Assembly: GCA_946407735.1 (NCBI GenBank)
Contig: CAMJPL010000016.1
Span: forward strand, 1-61,654
DNA: 61,654 nt
Source of the DNA: an uncultured Clostridia bacterium
GTDB lineage: Bacteria > Bacillota > Clostridia > Oscillospirales > CAG-272
Direction: 5' to 3'
Shown here: positions 56,255-61,654 of the stretch, in pieces
Layout of the letters: the number at the start of each line of letters is the position of its first letter
Position numbering within the stretch: the stretch's first letter is position 1
Notes under the pieces: model-generated
Databases searched by the model: none
What the model saw: the letters and a program-made list of their open reading frames with translations, nothing else
Told to the model about the DNA's origin: nothing
Translations under genes and position numbers: made by a program

Positions 56255-57706
56255 TTATCCGACCAGCTTTTCTATCGCCGACGTTATCTTCGGCTCGATC
56301 TTCGCGAAATCGGAGAGGAGATCGGTGTTTTTCAGCACCGTGTTCTGATAGGCGGCGTTCATGTCGCCTAGCGAGCAGACGAGGCCCATGTCGAAGGTGA
56401 TATTTGACGTCATGATCTCCATCATCCTTATCGAATCCTCGTCGCGGGCGGATTTGGCGTTGATGTTGATCTCGTAGTAGGCAGGCTTGAGGTCGCGGTA
56501 GGAGTAGGCGCCGAGCATGTCGAGTATCGGTCCGATATCGGAGGCCCCGGCGTTTACCACCGGCACGAAGAGTATCGCCGAGCCGTTATAGGCCGAGCTT
56601 ATGTAATCCTTCTGGCTCTCGTCGTATTTCGGCAGCGGCAGGATGCCGTAGTCGGATTCCATCGAGCGGAGGTCGCGCGTCGTGCCGAGCACGTCGATGA
56701 GGAACAGCGAGTGATCCTGCGTGAAGGCTCCGATATAGCCGCCGGTCAGCTTTTTCACGCCCGGCGTCGAGTAGCTGACGTAGTTGTCGGTCGTCTGATA
56801 GAAGGCCTTGAGCTTGTCGGTGAAGGAATTCAGCTTCTCCGACACTCCCTTCCAGACGAAGCTGCCGTTTTCGCTCTCGGTGAAGCGGCATCCGGCGGAG
56901 AGGGGGAGATAGCACATCAAAGTGGAGGATATCGCGGTGCCGATCATGTCCTGATCGGCCGATATCGTGCCGTCGCCGTCGGCGTCGCGGTTGGCCGACT
57001 GGGACGCCGAGAGAAGGGCGTCGTACGTCCACGTCCCGGAGTCGGCTGCGCCGTACATGTCAGGCGCGCCGATGTCCGATGCGATCTTTTTGCTGAAGAA
57101 TATCGCGATCAGCGACTCGTAGTAGTGGAGCTGCATCGGCGAGTGGGTGAAGAACAGTCGGCCGTTCATCTCATACCATCTGTTCGCCTCCTGCTCCCAC
57201 CACGGCTTTGAAAGATCCATGTCGGGGATCTCCCTGAGGTCGAGCATATAGCCGTCGGCGGCCGACGCCGCCGAGATCCCGGCCTCGCTGAACATTATGT
57301 CGTACAGGTCGTCGCCGGAGTTCACCGTCTTTTTCAGCTCGCTCTGGACGTAGTTGTAATCCTCCGGGCTTTTCGTGTTCTCGATCTTTATGTTCAGCTT
57401 CTCCTCGACCGCGCGGTCGCGGTTGTAGATCGTGTCCTCTATCAGTTCGCCGCTCAGCGACTCATAGTCGAAATCGGTTATGGCGTAGTTCGAGTAGTTG
57501 GTAAGCACGCGGAAGACGCGCCCGCCGTAGTCCTTTGTTTTAAGCGTGTCGTATATGTCGGTTTCGGCCGCCTCTGCGGCCTGCGCCGTCGTGTCGGGCG
57601 TCTGGGAGGGTGTGTCTGACGTATCGCCGCCGCATCCGGCTGCCGGGAGGGCGAGCAGAACGGCGGATATGGCGGAGATGATGCGCTTTGCTGTGTATCG
57701 TTTCAT
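56255..57706 (-). CDS. Extracellular solute-binding lipoprotein (paralogue 4)
   Basis: This 483-residue lipoprotein has a signal peptide ending 'LPAAGC' (Cys25) and an Ala/Thr linker. Family signature: 'GELIEDTIYNRDRAVEEKLN', 'DLSKPWWEQEA', 'GTWTYDALLSA' followed by the EF-hand-like loop 'DADGDGTISADQD', and 'PLPKYDESQKDY'. I choose ATG 57706 ('MKRYTAKRI') because the signal peptide begins there; a longer frame to 57769 would run into the promoter. It is divergent from the paralogue at 57877 and has its own terminator. No transporter genes adjoin. Confidence 0.88.
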   Translation of the reverse strand: MKRYTAKRIISAISAVLLALPAAGCGGDTSDTPSQTPDTTAQAAEAAETDIYDTLKTKDYGGRVFRVLTNYSNYAITDFDYESLSGELIEDTIYNRDRAVEEKLNIKIENTKSPEDYNYVQSELKKTVNSGDDLYDIMFSEAGISAASAADGYMLDLREIPDMDLSKPWWEQEANRWYEMNGRLFFTHSPMQLHYYESLIAIFFSKKIASDIGAPDMYGAADSGTWTYDALLSASQSANRDADGDGTISADQDMIGTAISSTLMCYLPLSAGCRFTESENGSFVWKGVSEKLNSFTDKLKAFYQTTDNYVSYSTPGVKKLTGGYIGAFTQDHSLFLIDVLGTTRDLRSMESDYGILPLPKYDESQKDYISSAYNGSAILFVPVVNAGASDIGPILDMLGAYSYRDLKPAYYEININAKSARDEDSIRMMEIMTSNITFDMGLVCSLGDMNAAYQNTVLKNTDLLSDFAKIEPKITSAIEKLVG

Positions 57707-57740
57707 TTTTTTTACCTCAGGTGCTGTTTCCGTTAAGTGT

Positions 57741-57769
57741 ATTATATCACCAGCCGGAGGGGATGTCAA
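57741..57769 (-). promoter_or_regulatory. Consensus SigA promoter of solute-binding lipoprotein 4
   Basis: Minus strand: TTGACA (57769-57764), 17 bp ending in GGTGA, TATAAT (57746-57741). Its -35 lies 33 bp from that of the divergent promoter at 57803. Confidence 0.9.
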
Positions 57770-57802
57770 GTGTCTTGCGGCCGAGAAATTTCACAAAAAT
57801 CA

Positions 57803-57831
57803 TTGACACGGCAGAAGGAATAATGTATAAT
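57803..57831 (+). promoter_or_regulatory. Consensus SigA promoter of solute-binding lipoprotein 5
   Basis: TTGACA (57803-57808), 17 bp, TATAAT (57826-57831), 46 bp before the ATG at 57877. Confidence 0.9.
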
Positions 57832-57876
57832 ATCATTAACGGTATTATACGCTGTGGGAACAAAGGTGAACAGATC

Positions 57877-59385
57877 ATGAAGAAAAGACTATTCGCCGCC
57901 CTTTTAGCGGCGGCATCGCTTTCCTCCTTCGCCGCATGCGGCGGGAGCGCCGGGACATCGCCGTCCGGCGGTCAGGAGGGTCAGACGCAGGCTCAGGACA
58001 CGGCGCAGGAGATCGCCGAGACCGAGACCGGGCGCGAGGACACGCCCGACAACCTCCCCGCCGACCTCGATTTCGGCGGCGAGACGGTGACGATCCACGC
58101 CCGAGGCGACACCGACTGCGTGAAGGAATTTCAGGCTCCCGAGCAGACGGGCGACATCATCGACGACGCGCTCTACACCCGCCGCCAGAAGGTGGAGGAG
58201 CGGCTGAACGTCGTGATAGACGTCTATGCCGCCAACACATGGGAGAACTACAACGCCAGCATGAACGACCTCAGGAAGTCGGTGCAGGCGGGGGACGACA
58301 TATACGATTTCGTCTCCGGCTGGTCGGCGAGGATCCCGATCCTCGGCATCGAGGGAATCTTCCTCAACCTGTACGAGGTGCCGTACATCGACCTCGATCA
58401 GCCGTGGTGGGTCCAGACGCTGAGAAAGGACCTCACCATCGGCGGCAAGCTGTTCTTCGCCACCGGCGACATCACCCTTACGCTGCTGTCGGCCTCCTGC
58501 GTCTTCTATTTCAACAAGAAGCTGATGACCGACTACGGCGTGCCGGACATCTATCAGACGGTGACGGACGGGAAGTGGACGATAGACGCGATGTCCGATT
58601 ACGCGAAGATGGTGTCCGCCGACCTTGACGGCGACAACAAGCTCGGCGATCTCGATCTTTACGGCTGCGCCATCACGGCGACGAACGACGTCGACGGCTT
58701 CCTTCAGGGCTCGGACGTGAAGATGATCTACCGCGGCGACGACGATCTTCCGGTGCTCCGGATGGAGGAGCAGAAGGTCGGGACGATAGTCGAGAAGATA
58801 TACACCTTCATGTACGAGACGCCTCAGGTGCTGTCGTACACCGCCGAGGGAGGCGACTATACGGCAAAGCAGCAGGCCGCCTTCAAGGAGAGCCGCGCGC
58901 TGCTCTATCCGGCGCGCCTTGCGGGAGCATCGTCTACATTGAAGGACATGGACACCGATTACGGCATCATCCCCTACCCGAAATACGACGAGAATCAGGA
59001 GAAGTATCTCACCCGCGTTCAGGACGCTCTGGCGCTGATGTGCGTGCCGATCACCTGCGGCAATAAGGAGCGCTCGGGAGCCGTGATGGAGGCTCTCGCC
59101 GCCGAGGCCTACCGCGTCGTCACCGCCCCGTATTTCGAGATCGCGATGAAGGTGAAGTACAGCCGCGACGACATCAGCTCGCAGATGCTCGACCTCGTCC
59201 ACGACGGCGTGAACCTGAACTTCGCCTCGATCTACAACGAGTCCATCGGCAATCCGTGGTTCGTCATGCGCGAGCTCATGGGAGCGAAGAAGTCCGATTT
59301 CGCCTCGTGGTACGCGAAAAAACAGCCGAAGATAGAAAAAGCCCTCGCGAAATGCGTCGAGAGCTTCCTCGCGGCGGAGGGGTAA
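57877..59385 (+). CDS. Extracellular solute-binding lipoprotein (paralogue 5)
   Basis: This 502-residue lipoprotein has a signal peptide ending 'SFAAC' (Cys21) and a Gln/Ala/Glu linker. Family signature: 'GDIIDDALYTRRQKVEERLN', 'DLDQPWWVQTL', 'GKWTIDAMSDYAKMV' followed by the EF-hand-like loop 'DLDGDNKLGDLD', and 'PYPKYDENQEKY'. ATG 57877 is used because the signal peptide begins there. A longer frame from 57688 starts inside the divergent gene's promoter region. Monocistronic. No obvious terminator is seen in the following 90 bp; the short palindrome at 59478 may serve. Confidence 0.88.
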   Translation: MKKRLFAALLAAASLSSFAACGGSAGTSPSGGQEGQTQAQDTAQEIAETETGREDTPDNLPADLDFGGETVTIHARGDTDCVKEFQAPEQTGDIIDDALYTRRQKVEERLNVVIDVYAANTWENYNASMNDLRKSVQAGDDIYDFVSGWSARIPILGIEGIFLNLYEVPYIDLDQPWWVQTLRKDLTIGGKLFFATGDITLTLLSASCVFYFNKKLMTDYGVPDIYQTVTDGKWTIDAMSDYAKMVSADLDGDNKLGDLDLYGCAITATNDVDGFLQGSDVKMIYRGDDDLPVLRMEEQKVGTIVEKIYTFMYETPQVLSYTAEGGDYTAKQQAAFKESRALLYPARLAGASSTLKDMDTDYGIIPYPKYDENQEKYLTRVQDALALMCVPITCGNKERSGAVMEALAAEAYRVVTAPYFEIAMKVKYSRDDISSQMLDLVHDGVNLNFASIYNESIGNPWFVMRELMGAKKSDFASWYAKKQPKIEKALAKCVESFLAAEG

Positions 59386-59477
59386 AACAATTCCGATTCA
59401 AATAGTTATACTGAAAGGCAGCAAAATACTGCAGATTAAGGCTGAGAATGGTATGGGCCGGGATAAAGCTCATCCAC

Positions 59478-59496
59478 GGGCGAGCGATGCTCGCCC
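59478..59496 (+). repeat. Short interspersed palindrome, copy A
   Basis: GGGCGAGC-GAT-GCTCGCCC followed by CTACGG. About 20 of 24 bases match the reverse complement of copy B. Confidence 0.75.
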
Positions 59497-59594
59497 CTAC
59501 GGAAGATGAGACTGTCAAGGCAGATATATCATAGCATATGATATCACTCATTCAGTATCATTCACAGACTGCGGATAAGACAAAACATTTGTAG

Positions 59595-59613
59595 GGGCGG
59601 GCATTGCCCGCCC
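59595..59613 (-). repeat. Short interspersed palindrome, copy B (inverted)
   Basis: GGGCGGGC-ATT-GCCCGCCC preceded by GTAG. The GTAGGGGCGGGC form is reminiscent of short palindromic repeats common in Clostridia genomes. Confidence 0.75.
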
Positions 59614-59643
59614 GACTCAAAATAAAAGACTGCACAAAACATC

Positions 59644-59669
59644 CGGGGGACGGCATCAGCCGTCCCCCG
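59644..59669 (-). terminator. GC-rich hairpin after surface protein 1
   Basis: CGGGGGACGGC, loop ATCA, GCCGTCCCCCG: an 11-bp perfect stem just after the stop at 59677. T-run is weak. The same hairpin recurs at 61090-61117 after the paralogous gene. Confidence 0.65.
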
Positions 59670-59676
59670 AAATCAT

Positions 59677-61065
59677 TTACCCGAATATCCTCAGCTCCGG
59701 CCTGCCGTTATCTCCCATCTTCCAGATGTTCTCGAAATCGAACCCCTCGAAGTCGGTGTCGGGCATGGTGCGGAGATCGTAGACGTAATAACATCCGTAT
59801 TTCAGCCCCTTTTCGCGGCAGTAGTCCACGAAGCTCTCCGGCTCGGGGAAGACCGAGGCGATTTTGTTGCTCATCATATTGTATTCATGCACCGAGGCGT
59901 ATGGATCGAAGAACCATACCACGTCGCCCTTCGGATCGGAGGTGACGAGCTCGAGCGCGTCGGCGAGCTGGAGATTTTTGTATGTATAGAATGCCAAAAG
60001 ATATACCGAGTCAATTGTCGCGATATCCCTGTCAAGATATTTGTCATGATTGGGTCCTTCCACTTTCTTGTTGTCGCTGTCACGGTGTGATGTGACCGGC
60101 TCGCTGCCGTCGGCGTTCATGCGGTCTACGAGCTCGGTCATGACTTCATTTGTCAGCAGCTTCGGCGGGAAGGTGATGAGGAAGCTGACGGCGTGGCTGT
60201 CGGTCAGCCCTTCGCAGTCTATCGTGCCGTCGAAGTACGACGTCACGCAGGCGGAGGCGAGTCCGGCGAGACCGGCTATGTGGTACTCGAAGACATCGGC
60301 TTCTTTTTTCACCGTTATCGCGGCGTTCGATGTGCAGCTGTCGATAAGGTACGCCTCGCCGGCGATCCCGCCGACGGAGAGATGCCGGCCCTCCTTCCAC
60401 TGATCGATCTCCATGTTTTCGGATATCGTGATATCTAACGACGTGTTTTTCACCTGACAGCCGATGAAGTACTCGCCGACAGCGGCTATGCCTCCGGCGT
60501 ACAGCCTGCTTCCGGAGCAGTCACGGCCGTAATCGCCGATTATGACCGAATCCTCGAGGCTGAGATTCTTTACGTACCCCTTGAGCTCCCAGCGCAGCAG
60601 ATCGAGGATCGGGTATCCGTCCTCTCCCTCGACTATGCTCTCCTCGTGCACCGACGGCACGCATCTTATATAGCCGAACAGTCCGAGGTAATACCTCAGG
60701 CCCGATACCATGTATTCCTCGCCGGTGAAGTCGATGTGCATATTGCGGATGACGTGGCCGTTGCCGTCGAGCGCCCCGATGAAGGGATCGGTCTCGGTGC
60801 CTATCGGCTTCCAGCTCTCATATCCCGACAGATCTATATCCTCCATCAGGATATAGCTTCCGGTCAGGTCGTTTCTAATATTGTCAAGGTCCTCGGCGGT
60901 ATATACGCCGATCCAGCCGTCCGGCACCTCGGTCTTCCTCAGCAGCGGCTCCGATGTGAGAGCGCTCATGTTGAGGCGGCTCATTATCGCCGGAGCGGCG
61001 AAGGCGGCGAGAGAGAGCAGGGCGAGAGCCGCCGCTATGAGTATGACGGTCCGCTTTTTTTTCAT
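59677..61065 (-). CDS. GLUG-motif-like exported surface protein 1
   Basis: This 462-residue protein starts with a basic signal or anchor sequence ('VILIAAALALLSLAAFAAP'). Residues about 45-260 look like a right-handed beta-helix of GLUG-type repeats: 'DLTGSYILMEDIDLSGYESW', 'FIGALDGNGHVIRNMHIDF', 'YYLGLFGYIR', 'SLEDSVIIGDYG', 'LYAGGIAAVGEYFIGC'. The C-terminal part ('HAFYTY'-like 'LLAFYTYKNLQLADALELVT', 'FVDYCREKGLKYGCYYVYDL') ends 'MGDNGRPELRIFG'. ATG 61065 follows AAAGGAG. The next gene upstream on the same strand ends in an almost identical sequence, so these are tandem paralogues. Probably an adhesin or surface enzyme; no catalytic motif is visible. Confidence 0.75.
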   Translation of the reverse strand: MKKKRTVILIAAALALLSLAAFAAPAIMSRLNMSALTSEPLLRKTEVPDGWIGVYTAEDLDNIRNDLTGSYILMEDIDLSGYESWKPIGTETDPFIGALDGNGHVIRNMHIDFTGEEYMVSGLRYYLGLFGYIRCVPSVHEESIVEGEDGYPILDLLRWELKGYVKNLSLEDSVIIGDYGRDCSGSRLYAGGIAAVGEYFIGCQVKNTSLDITISENMEIDQWKEGRHLSVGGIAGEAYLIDSCTSNAAITVKKEADVFEYHIAGLAGLASACVTSYFDGTIDCEGLTDSHAVSFLITFPPKLLTNEVMTELVDRMNADGSEPVTSHRDSDNKKVEGPNHDKYLDRDIATIDSVYLLAFYTYKNLQLADALELVTSDPKGDVVWFFDPYASVHEYNMMSNKIASVFPEPESFVDYCREKGLKYGCYYVYDLRTMPDTDFEGFDFENIWKMGDNGRPELRIFG

Positions 61066-61089
61066 CTTGGTTTTCTCCTTTCCTTACAC

Positions 61090-61117
61090 CCGGGGGACGG
61101 TATCTGCCGTCCCCCGG
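61090..61117 (-). terminator. GC-rich hairpin after surface protein 2
   Basis: CCGGGGGACGG, six-base loop, CCGTCCCCCGG. Copy of the hairpin at 59644-59669, located between the two tandem surface-protein genes. Confidence 0.65.
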
Positions 61118-61124
61118 AAATCAT

Positions 61125-61654
61125 TTACCCGAATATCCTCAGCTCCGGCCTGCCGTTATCTCCCATCTTCCAGATGTTCTCGAAATCGAACCCCTCGAAG
61201 TCGGTGTCGGGCATGGTGCGGAGATCGTAGACGTAATACATTCCGTATTTCAGCCCCTTTTCGCGACAGTAGTCCACGAAGCTCTCAGGCTCCGGGAAGG
61301 CTGAGGCGATGAGGCCGCTTATCATCTTGTATTCACGGTCCGATGCGTAGGGATCGAAGAACCACACAAGATCGCCCTCAGGTTCCGATGTCACCAGCTC
61401 GAGCGCGTCGGAAAACTGCAGGTTTTTGTATGTGTAGAAGGCGTGGAGCTTTACCGAGTCCTTTGTTTTGATATCGACGCTGAGACGGTCGTCGTGATAC
61501 GGGCCGTCTGTGATATTGTTGTCGCTGTCCCGGTGGGTCGTGACAGGCTCGCTGTCGCCTTCGTTCAATCGGCCGATAAGCTCGGTCAGGATCTCTGTCG
61601 TCAGCAGCTTCGGCGGGAAGGTGATGAGGAAGCTGACGGCGTGGCTGTCGGTCA
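61125..61654 (-). CDS. GLUG-like surface protein 2, cut by window edge
   Basis: Only the C-terminal part (about 176 residues) lies in the window, and the frame is open to the edge. It reads 'TDSHAVSFLITFPPKLLT', 'EPVTTHRDSDNN', 'FYTYKNLQFSDALELVT', 'FVDYCREKGLKYGMYYVYDL' and ends 'MGDNGRPELRIFG', matching the downstream paralogue residue for residue over the last ~30 positions. At DNA level about 120 bp across the stop codon are identical between the two. An internal ATG at 61568 is not the start. It points to tandem duplication or recent gene conversion. Confidence 0.8.
   Translation of the reverse strand, partial: TDSHAVSFLITFPPKLLTTEILTELIGRLNEGDSEPVTTHRDSDNNITDGPYHDDRLSVDIKTKDSVKLHAFYTYKNLQFSDALELVTSEPEGDLVWFFDPYASDREYKMISGLIASAFPEPESFVDYCREKGLKYGMYYVYDLRTMPDTDFEGFDFENIWKMGDNGRPELRIFG

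Larger units (their letters stand above)
59386..59676. other. Intergenic region with three palindromes
   Basis: No gene visible. Contains two copies of a short palindromic repeat in opposite orientation (59478-59496, 59595-59613) and a hairpin (59644-59669) that belongs to the duplicated 3' end of the surface-protein genes. Confidence 0.6.

Noticed and set aside
57904..59202. 432-codon frame antisense to solute-binding lipoprotein 5
   Set aside because: Shadow frame; the sense strand has a promoter, signal peptide and family motifs.
1..61654. tRNA, rRNA or CRISPR array
   Set aside because: None of the gaps contains a cloverleaf with the conserved T-arm or rRNA-like sequence, and there are no regularly spaced direct repeats.

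Overview
The window looks like a chromosomal segment of an uncultured, fairly GC-rich Gram-positive Clostridia-type bacterium (Oscillospirales/Lachnospirales-like, gut or rumen). The evidence is lipobox-bearing solute-binding lipoproteins, a class C sortase, YIP1/DUF5696 sugar-uptake genes, DUF3793 with a flavodoxin, and textbook Firmicutes SigA promoters. I recognised 15 promoters with a TTGACA-like -35, exactly 17 bp, and a TATAAT-like -10. No rRNA, tRNA or CRISPR array was seen.

Region 1 (1-4163) is a foreign, decaying SOS-mutagenesis cassette read on the minus strand: a LexA/S24-type repressor, a UmuC-like Y-family polymerase, a YolD-like protein and a SRAP (YedK/HMCES) protein, with a small uncharacterised gene converging on it. 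The polymerase carries an in-frame amber codon. The repressor has lost its start codon exactly where a degenerate serine-recombinase fragment begins. Region 2 (4334-9812) holds galE and then an operon of response regulator, histidine kinase, GNAT acetyltransferase, metallo-beta-lactamase-fold hydrolase and M55 D-aminopeptidase. Its leader contains an intrinsic terminator. Region 3 (9859-19382) holds a Big2-type lipoprotein, an operon of phosphoesterase, BNR/sialidase-like protein, ComEC-like MBL protein, GH95 and solute-binding lipoprotein, then a second lone solute-binding lipoprotein. Region 4 (19484-25862) holds an RlmA-type methyltransferase and a Gld-like ABC exporter module (ATPase, permease, GldG-like, DUF4340).

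Region 5 (25970-38700) is the main attraction. It is a 12-kb operon behind a ~420-nt strongly structured leader. It encodes a secreted, non-lipidated solute-binding protein with two N-terminal CBM-like repeats, two permeases, an NHL/TPR/YIP1 membrane protein, a 1007-aa DUF5696 protein and two more permeases, but no ATPase. Region 6 (38831-44760) holds a cytoplasmic GH27 alpha-galactosidase with a histone-H1-like Lys/Ala/Pro tail, a small zinc-binding protein, a Big2-like exported protein, and a protein of unknown function translationally coupled to a nitrilase-GDPD fusion.

Region 7 (44793-51850, minus strand) holds another solute-binding lipoprotein, an AT-rich membrane-anchored HNH protein and a 1518-aa SF1 helicase with a C-terminal nuclease-like domain; the last two are a candidate defence pair. 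Region 8 (51889-61654) holds a 20-codon microgene with two terminators, an ABC-class ATPase, an orphan class C sortase, a frameshifted DUF3793 gene with a flavodoxin, two divergent solute-binding lipoproteins, and two tandem GLUG-like surface proteins with nearly identical 3' ends.

Working together, the glycan genes suggest capture of oligosaccharides by many surface lipoproteins, import of intact sugars by permeases that must borrow an ATPase, and intracellular hydrolysis, since GH27, GH95 and the BNR protein all lack signal peptides. Galactose would pass on through GalE. Five paralogous orphan solute-binding lipoproteins and a dispersed palindromic repeat found downstream of genes are the other recurring themes.
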